Positions 46,142 to 55,540 of a DNA stretch of 64,000 nucleotides are shown here, piece after piece. The stretch spans positions 482,001-546,000 of the forward strand of contig JADJSX010000006.1 of the NCBI GenBank assembly GCA_016711485.1, written 5' to 3'. The translations under genes and the position numbers were made by a program. The DNA is from Leptospiraceae bacterium. Lineage in GTDB: Bacteria > Spirochaetota > Leptospiria > Leptospirales > Leptospiraceae. Each line of letters opens with the position of its first letter. The stretch's first letter is position 1. The notes under the pieces are model-generated. The model had not been told where the DNA came from, did no database searches, and worked only from the letters and a program-made list of their open reading frames with translations.

Positions 46142-46522
46142 TTATTCTTCCGAATCTTCTTTTGTATCATCTTCTACCTGCAAATAGGAAATATTCGGAT
46201 TTTCCTTTTTATAGTATACTGTAACTGTTTTTCCTAACGGATATGGAGTTAGGGCAGTTTCAGCTTTTTTTCCTGAATTAAAGGATTCATACCAGTAACT
46301 AATTTTATCTGAGTAATATTTTATTCCATTTACCGCATATTCATATTTTACGATGATATGAAAATCATTATGACTCATATATATACTTCTATATTTCCAT
46401 TTTTTTTCTACTCGTGATTCAATTATCTTTCCTTCTGTAGTTAGCATTTCTGATTTTTGCGGTGCAAATGAAATACATGAATATAGAAAGAATAATACGA
46501 GTGAAACTGGAATTACTTTCAT
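46142..46522 (-). CDS. DUF3592-type lipoprotein
   Basis: A 126-residue protein from MKVIPVSLVLFFLYSC at 46522; C16 after the LYS box is a likely lipidated cysteine (a longer frame from 46558 adds 12 unlikely residues). The rest is beta-rich with the pattern VKYEYAVNGIKYYSDKISYW, ending YPLGKTVTVYYKKENPNIS, the core of DUF3592. Function unknown; probably anchored to a membrane surface. It sits 63 bases upstream of the GDH gene on the same strand. Confidence 0.8.
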   Translation of the reverse strand: MKVIPVSLVLFFLYSCISFAPQKSEMLTTEGKIIESRVEKKWKYRSIYMSHNDFHIIVKYEYAVNGIKYYSDKISYWYESFNSGKKAETALTPYPLGKTVTVYYKKENPNISYLQVEDDTKEDSEE

Positions 46523-46672
46523 ACTAATACAAAAAAATAATATACTAAATAAATGCAATCATGGTTTTAAATTAAATTGTTATGTCTTGATTAAAATCAT
46601 AGATTTGGTTTGAATCGCTTCCGATTTTCTATTGCTTTTTCTAGTCTCACTCGTAATATTAACACCAGAGAT

Positions 46673-48502
46673 ATGAATACTGAAATACAAAAATTTTTGA
46701 AGGAGAAAATAAAAAATCTATCAGACTCACCTGGTTGTTATCTTTGGAAAAACCATTCCGATGAAGTAATCTATGTTGGGAAAGCACTTCGTCTTTCTGA
46801 TCGAGTGCGAAGTTATTTAAATCCTAATATTTCTGATATAAAAACTCTTTCATTACAAAAGGAAATTCATGACCTTGATTGGATAGCTACAAATACGGAA
46901 GAAGAAGCCTTAATATTAGAAGATAATTTAATTAAACGGTACAATCCAAAATATAATATTCGCTTAAAGGATGACAAACGTTATCCTTTCCTATGTGTAT
47001 CTACTGACGAACCATATCCAATGATATATTTAACACGAAAGATAAAGGCTGATAAAAAAAAATACTTCGGTCCTTATACAGATGTAAAGGCAGCTCGAGA
47101 TTTACTAGATACTATTCACAAAATATTTCCCATACGAAAAACTCCATTAAAATTGCCTCAATCAAAACCAGTTCGTCCCTGTCTAAATTTTCACATTAAA
47201 AGATGCTTAGGTCCCTGCCAAGGAAATATATCTGTCGAAGAATATTCTGTTATCGTTGACCAAATTGTAAAATTCTTAGAAGGAAAAAAGGAATCTCTTT
47301 TATCCGAGCTTAGAACGCGAATGAATTCTCATTCAGAGAAAATGGATTTTGAAAGAGCACTCATTTATAGAGATATGGTTGAAAATATACAAACGATTCA
47401 AAAGAGGCAAACCGTAATTAATCAAGCTGGTGGAGACGAGGATATTATTGCTTATGCGAAACGAGAAGATGAAGGACAAATTGTTATTTTAGAAATTAGA
47501 GATGGTCGAATGAATGGGAAAAAGTCTTTTGCTCTGAATGGATTGCAAATGGCTTCCGATGAAGAAGTATTTACATCCTTTTTAAAATTATATTACCTTC
47601 ATGTTAATTATATTCCGACTAGTATTATTTTGCCTCTGAACGTAAAGAAGGATATTGAGATTTTAACAGATGTATTGACTAAAAACTTTGGTTTTAAACC
47701 GAAACTTAGATTTCCGGGAGCTGGTGAGAAAAAATCTCTCCTTGGACTTGCTGAAAAAAATGCAGAAATGAATTTATCGGAAAGAATTTTAGCGACAAAA
47801 TTAAAAGACCAGACATTAGCCTTAAAAGAACTGAAAGAAAATTTGAAATTAAAAGATATTCCTCGAATTATGGAATGTTATGATATCAGCCATTTCCAAG
47901 GTTCAAATCCTGTGGCAAGTGGAGTAATGTTTGTGGATGGGAAACCATATAAAGCGGGTTACAGGCGTTATATCATGAAAAGTTATGAGGGAATTAATGA
48001 TCCCGGGATGATGCATGAAGTAATTGCCAGGAGACTTCAAAGGATTCTGAACGAAAACGAAAGCCTACCTGATTTAATTGTAATTGATGGTGGTGAAGTC
48101 CAGTTGGCTCGAGCCACGGAAGCCGCTATTGCTCTCGATTTACCTGGATTGGCTATGGTTGGACTTGCTAAAAAAAGGGAGGAGATTTATTTCCCTGGAA
48201 ATAAAAATCCATTTTCCTTTGATATAAATTCTCCGTCTATGCGTCTTTTACGACAACTGAGAGATGAGGCACATCGGTTTGGAGTAAGTTTTCATAGAGA
48301 GCGTAGAAATAAAGCTACTCTTAAAACTGCATTGGATTCTATTCCCGACATTGGTATTCAAAGAAAAAAAAATATATTAAAATCTTTAGCTGGAAAAAAG
48401 AAAATAAACCAAGCTAGTTTAATCGAATTAAAACAAATCCCAGGAATTGGTGAAAAACTTGCAATTAAGATATATGAAAATTTACAGGAAGGAAAAAAAT
48501 AA
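46673..48502 (+). CDS. uvrC: UvrABC system protein C
   Basis: A 609-residue nucleotide-excision nuclease subunit. GIY-YIG domain (SPGCYLWKNHSDEVIYVGKA), UvrB-binding UVR motif (MDFERALIYRDMVENIQ), the RNase H-like endonuclease region (CYDISHFQGSNPVASGV and VIDGGEVQLA) and two C-terminal helix-hairpin-helix motifs ending GIGEKLAIKIYENL. A TTG start at 46610 would add 21 residues without family support; ATG at 46673 (MNTEIQKFLKEKIKN) is preferred. The next gene begins three bases after the stop. Confidence 0.96.
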   Translation: MNTEIQKFLKEKIKNLSDSPGCYLWKNHSDEVIYVGKALRLSDRVRSYLNPNISDIKTLSLQKEIHDLDWIATNTEEEALILEDNLIKRYNPKYNIRLKDDKRYPFLCVSTDEPYPMIYLTRKIKADKKKYFGPYTDVKAARDLLDTIHKIFPIRKTPLKLPQSKPVRPCLNFHIKRCLGPCQGNISVEEYSVIVDQIVKFLEGKKESLLSELRTRMNSHSEKMDFERALIYRDMVENIQTIQKRQTVINQAGGDEDIIAYAKREDEGQIVILEIRDGRMNGKKSFALNGLQMASDEEVFTSFLKLYYLHVNYIPTSIILPLNVKKDIEILTDVLTKNFGFKPKLRFPGAGEKKSLLGLAEKNAEMNLSERILATKLKDQTLALKELKENLKLKDIPRIMECYDISHFQGSNPVASGVMFVDGKPYKAGYRRYIMKSYEGINDPGMMHEVIARRLQRILNENESLPDLIVIDGGEVQLARATEAAIALDLPGLAMVGLAKKREEIYFPGNKNPFSFDINSPSMRLLRQLRDEAHRFGVSFHRERRNKATLKTALDSIPDIGIQRKKNILKSLAGKKKINQASLIELKQIPGIGEKLAIKIYENLQEGKK

Positions 48503-48504
48503 TC

Positions 48505-49614
48505 ATGCAGAATAAACCATTAGTATTGATTGTAGATGATACTGAATACAATATTATTCTATTAAAACAAATTCTTTTGAATGAAGGTTATAGAGTATTA
48601 TCCGCTATGAGTGGAAAAGACTGTTTGAAGATTCTAGAAACGGAAATTCCAGACATTATATTACTCGATGTGATTATGCCGGAGATGAACGGGTTTGATA
48701 TAGCTGATCGAATAAAGTCAAATGAAAAAATAAACAGTATACCAATAATATTTTTAAGTGCAGTCTCAGATTATGAAACAAAATTAAAAGGACTAGGAAA
48801 AGGTGCAGTTGACTATATAACAAAACCGTATGATGATAGAGAAGTAATTGCGCGAATTCAACTTCAATTACGAATTAAAGAATTAGAAAAAGAAAGACTC
48901 GAACATATTAAAAAATTAGAATTTTTAGATAGAGAAAAAGATAATCTATTACAAATTATTGCGCATGATATGCGTTCTCCGCTTACTTCGATCATGCTAA
49001 TGGCCGAATTTTTAATGATACAAGAGAATGAAATAGATAAAGAAAAATTATCAAAATATTCGAATACTATTTTTAATTCTAGCAAAAAAATATTAAAGTT
49101 GATAAACCAATTAATGAAATCTACGAAAGTGGAATCTGCAAAAATTGATATAACTCAATTTGATTTAGTGAAATCAATTTCTCATTCTACTGATTTAGTA
49201 ACTAGATTGCTCGAAAAAAAGAATATTCACTTAGATATTAATACTTTTGCTTCTGAAATATTTGTTAAACTAGACGAATCAAAACTGGATCAAATTTTAA
49301 ATAATATTATATACAATGCGATTAAATTTACAAACCAAAATGGGTTCATTAAAATTGCAGTTGATAGAGATTCTAATACTAGTTCTTTACATATTGCGAT
49401 AGAGGACAATGGTATTGGCATGCCAAATAATATAAAGGAAACTGTGTTTTCTAAAAAATTAGTTAATCATAGAGAAGGGACGAATGGAGAAGATGGTACG
49501 GGACTTGGGCTCTCTATCACTAAAAATCTGGTTACTCTTTTGGAAGGGGATATTAGGATAGAGAGTGAGGAAAATAAGGGAACTACTATTCACCTGTATT
49601 TTTACAATTGTTAA
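48505..49614 (+). CDS. Response regulator-histidine kinase hybrid
   Basis: A 369-residue cytosolic protein with REC first (about 1-125; IVDDTEYN, acceptor in LLDVIMPEMNG, lysine in ITKPYDD), a coiled linker, then HisKA (H in IIAHDMRSPLTSIM) and an ATPase domain with NNIIYNAIKFTN, EDNGIGMP and GTGLGLSITKN. A REC-kinase order means that its own activity can be set by an upstream phosphodonor. It is directly behind uvrC, and its 3' end overlaps the convergent repeat-protein gene by 29 bases. Confidence 0.93.
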   Translation: MQNKPLVLIVDDTEYNIILLKQILLNEGYRVLSAMSGKDCLKILETEIPDIILLDVIMPEMNGFDIADRIKSNEKINSIPIIFLSAVSDYETKLKGLGKGAVDYITKPYDDREVIARIQLQLRIKELEKERLEHIKKLEFLDREKDNLLQIIAHDMRSPLTSIMLMAEFLMIQENEIDKEKLSKYSNTIFNSSKKILKLINQLMKSTKVESAKIDITQFDLVKSISHSTDLVTRLLEKKNIHLDINTFASEIFVKLDESKLDQILNNIIYNAIKFTNQNGFIKIAVDRDSNTSSLHIAIEDNGIGMPNNIKETVFSKKLVNHREGTNGEDGTGLGLSITKNLVTLLEGDIRIESEENKGTTIHLYFYNC

Positions 49615-51529
49615 AACTTTCTATAGTTTTTTTAGTATAAAACTTTTCGTTTTCATCGAGGCTAATATTTCTTATCCTTTGTTCTGCTAACTCCACGATA
49701 AATTTTAAAGATGGATTGCAGTTTTCTATAAAAAATCTATACGCCGCTATTCTTGAAATGTAGTTTCCGCTACCAATCTTTATATAATTATACAAAACTT
49801 TTCTGTCTGTATCACCTAAGTTTAAACTTGCATGACGAGATTGACATTTATCTATTAGAATATCCGGCACGTCCAAACTAGATGAACATGTTCTTTTTAA
49901 ACCATCAACGAAATTTTGGAATTCTTTTAGATTATACTTTTGGTAATCTTTGGGAAACTTTTCCGTTGATGGAATAAATACTAATTGTGGAATTTCTTTT
50001 TTTCCTATATTCACATCAAAATTTTCTCTAGTTTTATTATCAATCGTTACATCGAAATTTTCAATTGTAGTATTAACTTTGTTAATTACTACTTTACTTT
50101 TCGAGTCTTCATCTAATTGAACTTCTACTTTTCCTTTTGAATTTTCTAAAATTCCTATATTCAATTTTTCCTTTGAGGAGTTATTTACATTTAGAGCTAG
50201 TTTTTTATCTGATTTATTTTCAATATTTAAATTTACTTTACCTTCTGAACGATTATTAATATCGATTAAAACATCGTTTCGAGATCGATTCTCTAGAGAA
50301 ATATCAACATCATCTTTTGTGTGCGGTTCAATATTTAAGTATAATTTTTTTGGATTACCTAATTCTTCTACTCCAATATCTGCTCTCTTTAATGAATCAC
50401 TGGATATACTAATATCCTCTCTAATGATTTCCTTTTCCGGTGTTCTTTTGATAGGATTAATTAAAGCTTTTTGTTCTCCGATGTTAATGTTAAATTTTTC
50501 TTTTCCCAAATTTTCTATAGTGACATCGAAATTTTTTATATCTGTCGAAATTTTATTAACTTCAACTCGACTTTTATCATTGTCAGGAACATTAACATTT
50601 ACTTTTCCTTTTGATTTGTCTAGGACTCCGACGGAGATTTTTTCTTTGGATTGATTTAATATATTGATATCCAGTTTGTTTGGAGATTTATTGTCTACTT
50701 TGAAGTTAACTTTTCCTTGAGAATTATTGTTGATATCTACTGTTACATCCATCGTAGATTTATTTTGTAAACTTATATCTAAATTTTCTTTTGTTTTAGG
50801 TCCAATATTTACGGTCGTTTTTCCAGGAACGGATTCATCCATGGTAATGTCAGCTTTTTCCATGGATTCACTGGCAATCTCCATACTTTGACTTTTTAGT
50901 ATTTTTCTTTCCGGTTTATTTCTTGTGGTATTTGGCGTTCCCTTAGAAGGATCGTATAATACTAAATATCCTTCTTTTTTCAATTTTTTATTATTAGGAT
51001 TTTCAAGGAGAATATCATAGGTTCCAACTTTTAAATTTTTCGTAGGAAAAGATAATTGATTTTCAGAATTTATTTTATTTTCTACAAGTATTGTTTTTCC
51101 TTGGGAAATAAGATTCACTTTTGTGTTTTCTAAAAAATGATTACCTTTTACTCTGGCTTCTTCTCCTTGTGGTAATTGTATATATTCTGAGTCGAGAGTA
51201 GGTTCTTTCGATACTATAACTCGGAGTGGATTCCAGTAAGACCATACAACCGGTTTTTTAAATAAATTTAGTATTCCGATTCTAAATTCATATTTTCCTT
51301 TTGGTAAATCTACATAATAGATATTTTCTGTTACGTTAGTTTCTACTATTATTTTATTTTCAGATTTGATTTCTACCCTGTAACCATTAGCCGCAGATAT
51401 TGCTCGCCATTCGATAAAACCTGTATTTTTTTTGGCGAGTATTTCTATCGTAAAAACAATCAGGAGGGATATGCATAGTAGTAAGGAAATTTTTTTTGCA
51501 AAGTTGAATTTTATAGTTTTATTTTTCAT
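49586..51529 (-). CDS. Exported protein with two blocks of 12-residue repeats
   Basis: A 647-residue protein I cannot name. A membrane anchor or signal at 12-31; a fibronectin-like segment (about 37-108, ISAANGYRVEIKS); an IPT/TIG-like segment (about 112-193, GNHFLENTKVNL); then a duplicated module (about 207-351 and 365-509). Each module contains about ten repeats of exactly 12 residues with the form N-x-S-x-x-K-[VL]-x-[VI]-x-[IV]-x, for example NNSQGKVNFKVD, DKSKGKVNVNVP, NRSEGKVNLNIE, ENSKGKVEVQLD. A helical C-terminal domain (about 525-647) with several cysteines follows. The repeats predict a beta-solenoid. It is last in an operon with a FecR/FN3 protein and a cyclase. Confidence 0.9.
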   Translation of the reverse strand: MKNKTIKFNFAKKISLLLCISLLIVFTIEILAKKNTGFIEWRAISAANGYRVEIKSENKIIVETNVTENIYYVDLPKGKYEFRIGILNLFKKPVVWSYWNPLRVIVSKEPTLDSEYIQLPQGEEARVKGNHFLENTKVNLISQGKTILVENKINSENQLSFPTKNLKVGTYDILLENPNNKKLKKEGYLVLYDPSKGTPNTTRNKPERKILKSQSMEIASESMEKADITMDESVPGKTTVNIGPKTKENLDISLQNKSTMDVTVDINNNSQGKVNFKVDNKSPNKLDINILNQSKEKISVGVLDKSKGKVNVNVPDNDKSRVEVNKISTDIKNFDVTIENLGKEKFNINIGEQKALINPIKRTPEKEIIREDISISSDSLKRADIGVEELGNPKKLYLNIEPHTKDDVDISLENRSRNDVLIDINNRSEGKVNLNIENKSDKKLALNVNNSSKEKLNIGILENSKGKVEVQLDEDSKSKVVINKVNTTIENFDVTIDNKTRENFDVNIGKKEIPQLVFIPSTEKFPKDYQKYNLKEFQNFVDGLKRTCSSSLDVPDILIDKCQSRHASLNLGDTDRKVLYNYIKIGSGNYISRIAAYRFFIENCNPSLKFIVELAEQRIRNISLDENEKFYTKKTIESFNNCKNTGE

Positions 51530-51539
51530 AATGAGTCTT

Positions 51540-53495
51540 CTATTTATCTCTATAGATTGTATCAGGCGAAAGTATTTTTATTTCTTCTGGTTTTAATTTT
51601 TTTAGTCCGTCATTATCTAAGTCAATACTGAATTTACCTCGAGCTGTTTTTCCTGATTTATTTTTTTTATCAAATGGAGTTACTTCCCACAAAAACGCAC
51701 CTTCGCTTAATTTTGAGAAGTTCTTTAAAATATAAGAATTCTGAGTAGTCTTTTCCGTTAATAGCATTTTCGATTTTTTATTATTTTCAAAAATTTTTAG
51801 ATTATAGTAACTTGCATTTTTAACTTTGTCCCAATGAAATCGGATTAGTTTTTGTTTGCTTATATCAATTTTACCAGAAACTGGGGAAATATTTTGGGGA
51901 GCTAAGTTACTGATAGAATTAGATTCAGGGACAACTTCTTTTGGTTTTATTTCTTTGTCTTTATTCTCATTCTGACTTATCTCTTCATTTGGTTTTGTAT
52001 TTGTTGGTTCTTCTTTCAACTCTTCAGGACTTTTAGATGTGAGAGTAAATTTTTTAGAAATTGAAAAGGCTGTTTGTGTTTCACCAAAAAATTGAGCAAC
52101 TTTCCAGTAATAAGTTCCCTCTTTATTTAGTGCAGCGGTATACTTTGTATTGGTAGTTATTTCATTTACAAGTAAGTCTTTAAAGTTAGGATTACTTGAT
52201 ACTTGAATTCTAAATTTCTTTGCGGAAGTAGATGGATTCCATTGAAAAGCGACTTGATTTTTATTAACTGCTAGCGGTAAAACAGAATTATCTGCTGGAG
52301 AAATTAATTCAAAGGATTTTGCTCCATCTTTTGCACTTATTATAAAGGAACTTTCATTACTTCTAAGGCTAGGAATTCCATTAGCAGATGGTTTTGTAAT
52401 CACTCTCCAAAAATAAGTTCCCTCGCTCAAATTATCTAAGGATATTGAATTTGTACTCACAGGAATAATTTTAAAATTAGAAGTAAAGCTGCTGTTATTC
52501 GCGATTTCTACATAGTATTCGTTTACTGTTTCACTAGGAGTCCAAGAAAAATTGATTCTATTTTCCCCACCTTTGAAAGGATTTACAGAGCCTGCAGGAG
52601 GAGAAAATAGCTGTAATCCTGTTTCATTAATAATTAGTATCTTTCGGGTTTCACTGTATTCGATTTTATCTGATGCATTTTTTCCACCTACACGCCAGTA
52701 GTAAGTACCTGGAGTTAGTTTTAAATTTGCAGAAGAAATATTTTGCATTCTAACATCTACTTTTTTAAAATCTTTTAATTTACTTAGCTCAAACAAATTA
52801 TTAGTATTCGATGATGAAGTCGGTTTCCATAAAAAGTCAACTGACAATGGGAAAGTTTTAGAAATAAACTTTTTTTGATTGGTTGGTTCTTCGAGGATAA
52901 ACGGACTAGTTCTTTTAGAAATTCCTGAATCGTTTATTGTTACAATATCACTCGAATTTAAGTTTTGGGATTTTCCATTTCCTTCTAGAGTTGCACTTCC
53001 TTTGTCTAAAGAAATTTTTACATCTTTTCCATTTGATTCTATTTTTGCATTTCCACTATTAAGTTTTAATATTTGATTATTTGTTCTTAGTACAATTTGT
53101 TGGTTTGGATTTCCGCTTAGAGAATTGTTAATTTGAATGGATCCACCTTCGAAATTAATGTTAGGAACATTATCTTTCATATCCAAATAAACCATACTAT
53201 TTTCATCTACTTGAATTTCCGTTCCATCATTTAGTCGAATGATGGCATCTGACTCGGGCAGAGTCCTTATAGTGTCTTTATTTTTGAGTGGTGTATTGGC
53301 AGCGATTGCTTGCCAAACTACGGAAGAATCAAATTTTCTTTGTATTGAATTTATTTTAAATGAAACAGAACCTATTGCTTCAAAAGATCCAACATTGATA
53401 TTTTTATGCAGGTCGTAATAAAAAAGACCAGAGAATAAAATTATATTGAATATGAGAAATGCTGGAATGTTCCAGTTTTTATTCCAGAATTTCAT
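51540..53495 (-). CDS. FecR-domain protein with fibronectin-like repeats
   Basis: A 651-residue protein with one N-terminal membrane helix (about 10-28). Residues 35-190 match the FecR fold (DTIRTLPESDAIIRLNDG, VDENSMVYL, GGSIQIN). Then four or more Ig/fibronectin-like units marked by FxWxPS and EGTYFWRV-type strands (LTPGTYYWRVGG, LSEGTYFWRVI, NKEGTYYWKVA, LSEGAFLWEVTP), separated by an Asn/Glu/Pro/Lys-rich linker near residue 500. FecR domains sense or transmit across the membrane; in Leptospira many lack a sigma-factor partner, and here the partner seems to be the overlapping cyclase. The start overlaps the cyclase 3' end by 17 bases. Confidence 0.9.
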   Translation of the reverse strand: MKFWNKNWNIPAFLIFNIILFSGLFYYDLHKNINVGSFEAIGSVSFKINSIQRKFDSSVVWQAIAANTPLKNKDTIRTLPESDAIIRLNDGTEIQVDENSMVYLDMKDNVPNINFEGGSIQINNSLSGNPNQQIVLRTNNQILKLNSGNAKIESNGKDVKISLDKGSATLEGNGKSQNLNSSDIVTINDSGISKRTSPFILEEPTNQKKFISKTFPLSVDFLWKPTSSSNTNNLFELSKLKDFKKVDVRMQNISSANLKLTPGTYYWRVGGKNASDKIEYSETRKILIINETGLQLFSPPAGSVNPFKGGENRINFSWTPSETVNEYYVEIANNSSFTSNFKIIPVSTNSISLDNLSEGTYFWRVITKPSANGIPSLRSNESSFIISAKDGAKSFELISPADNSVLPLAVNKNQVAFQWNPSTSAKKFRIQVSSNPNFKDLLVNEITTNTKYTAALNKEGTYYWKVAQFFGETQTAFSISKKFTLTSKSPEELKEEPTNTKPNEEISQNENKDKEIKPKEVVPESNSISNLAPQNISPVSGKIDISKQKLIRFHWDKVKNASYYNLKIFENNKKSKMLLTEKTTQNSYILKNFSKLSEGAFLWEVTPFDKKNKSGKTARGKFSIDLDNDGLKKLKPEEIKILSPDTIYRDK

Positions 53496-55434
53496 ATTTT
53501 ACTTCTTTCTCCTCATCGTCCGAACTTTTTTTCTTTTTTCCTTTGCCCTTTGCCGCTGGTTCAGGTGCTTCATATTTTATATTGAGTAATGTTCTTAGTT
53601 CAGTTAAGGTCTTAACACAAGAAGGGTCGTCTTTTCTACCTAGAACCGCATAAATCACTTGAGGTTCTTCTTTTCCCTTAACCTTAATAGATTGCATTTT
53701 TTCTACATGAAAGATATCTTTTACTTTGGAATATGCTTCCTCAGAGATGAGAATATCAGTACCAAATGGTTTATTCAATGCTTCGATGCGGGATGCTAAG
53801 TTCACTGCATCTCCAATAACGGTATATTCCAATCTCTCGTTTGATCCAATTTGACCAGAAATAACGTAACCACTGTTAATCCCACAGCCAATTTGAATAA
53901 TCGGTTTTTTATCACCGCCTCTTCCTTTGTTAAATTTTAGTAGGGCGGTACGCATCATTAAAGTTCCATTGATTGCATTTTCAACGGCCATGTCATCTGT
54001 GTGGAGCGCACCCCAAGTTGCCATGATGGCATCTCCGATAAATTTATCTACAATGCCATGCGAATTATTTACGCATTTTACCATTTCAGTCATATATTGA
54101 TTTAAAAATTCTACCACTTCTTCGGGCTCTAATTTTTCTGAAATGGAAGTGAAGGAACGAATGTCGGAAAAGAAAATAGCACAGTATTTTCTTTCACCAC
54201 CTAATTTTATTTCCCCTTTCATTGCCATTTCTGCAATGTCTTTGTTTACAAATTTTCCAAATGCATCCTTCATTTTTTCTCTTTCATCAAGACCTTTAGT
54301 CATTGAGTTAAATGAATTAGTTAGAATACCAGTTTCATCGTGTGATCCTACTGGGAGATTTACACCGTAGTTTCCTTTTTCAACTTCATGTGATGCATCT
54401 ACTAATTTGAGAATAGGATTTGTAAGACTATTTGCATAAAAATATACAAATAGAATAGATAACATTAACACAACAATCATGAGATAGATATTTCTAATTT
54501 GCATATTACGAATTTCTTCGAATGCTTTTTCTTCGTTGACTGTTGAAATAACTCCTCCAGATGTAAATCCTAGTTTTTTAAATGAACCGAGGTAAGGAAC
54601 GTTATTCTCATCAGTAAATCTAGTTTGGCCATTTCCGATTTTATCTGCTTGCATTGTTTTAACAATTGGTAAGGAGGAAATATTTTTACCTTGCGTTATG
54701 AAATCCATATTAGAATGAGCTAATAGGTTTCCTTCTTCATCGACTAAAAAATTACTCGCAATGCCTGTACCTGAAGTTTGGAACGACTGTAAAATACTGT
54801 TTAAACGAATGAATGCAATGATGATTGTTTTTTTATTATTTACTTCTTTGAATGGAATGCTAAAGCCTAATATAGGTGATTTAAAAATTGGACTTGCATT
54901 TCTTAGAACTGTAGCTCCAGCGAAGGAACGTAAAAAATAATTAGATAGAGCATTTGCTGTACTTATGAAATCATTTTCTTCCGAAGCAACATTTGTATTT
55001 TTGTTTTCGTTATAAAGTTTATGGATTAAAACTAAATCTTCACCTTCCTGTTTGTATATACCAAAAAATAAAACATCACTATCATTTTCAAAAAATATAC
55101 TTTTTAAGTCTTTATTTTTTGTTTTTGAGCCTTCTTGCTCAGTTACGTTCTCGGCTACAATTTTTAAATTCTTAGATAGAGCTAAAAACTTTGAGCTCAA
55201 ATTATCTGTAAGAATCATCGTCATACCGAAAGTATTCTCTAAGATTGTCGTTTTTGCATTTTCTTTAAAATAAACTGTTGCAATGCTAATAATGGCAGAA
55301 AGAGAAAATAAAATAATCGTAGAGATGATAAGTAGTAATTTAAATCGAATCGTAAATTTTGATTTCTTAAAACTCTTATTCTCGGAATTGGAATTTGTAG
55401 TCGTATCTAGGTTGTTTTTTTCGTTCATACTCAT
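53479..55434 (-). CDS. Membrane-bound class III adenylate/guanylate cyclase with extracellular sensor and HAMP
   Basis: A 651-residue transducer. Membrane helices at about 28-52 and 313-335 bracket an extracytoplasmic sensor of about 260 residues of the CACHE kind; HAMP follows (about 335-390), then a cyclase domain (about 420-600) with IFFSDIRSFTS, KFIGDAIMATWGA, and VIGDAVNLASRIEA. The metal aspartates and the transition-state pair are intact. The C-terminal 30 residues are Lys/Glu-rich. First gene of a three-gene operon with the FecR/FN3 and dodecapeptide-repeat proteins, which suggests that the cyclase reports on the same envelope signal. Confidence 0.94.
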   Translation of the reverse strand: MSMNEKNNLDTTTNSNSENKSFKKSKFTIRFKLLLIISTIILFSLSAIISIATVYFKENAKTTILENTFGMTMILTDNLSSKFLALSKNLKIVAENVTEQEGSKTKNKDLKSIFFENDSDVLFFGIYKQEGEDLVLIHKLYNENKNTNVASEENDFISTANALSNYFLRSFAGATVLRNASPIFKSPILGFSIPFKEVNNKKTIIIAFIRLNSILQSFQTSGTGIASNFLVDEEGNLLAHSNMDFITQGKNISSLPIVKTMQADKIGNGQTRFTDENNVPYLGSFKKLGFTSGGVISTVNEEKAFEEIRNMQIRNIYLMIVVLMLSILFVYFYANSLTNPILKLVDASHEVEKGNYGVNLPVGSHDETGILTNSFNSMTKGLDEREKMKDAFGKFVNKDIAEMAMKGEIKLGGERKYCAIFFSDIRSFTSISEKLEPEEVVEFLNQYMTEMVKCVNNSHGIVDKFIGDAIMATWGALHTDDMAVENAINGTLMMRTALLKFNKGRGGDKKPIIQIGCGINSGYVISGQIGSNERLEYTVIGDAVNLASRIEALNKPFGTDILISEEAYSKVKDIFHVEKMQSIKVKGKEEPQVIYAVLGRKDDPSCVKTLTELRTLLNIKYEAPEPAAKGKGKKKKSSDDEEKEVKYEILE

Positions 55435-55540
55435 AGGTTTATCACCAACTAAAATACCTTCAGTATAAGGCTAAAAATAATCAATTAAAAAATCCTGTTT
55501 TTTTAATTTACCAAATTAGGGATTTTCTCAGTATGCTTTC

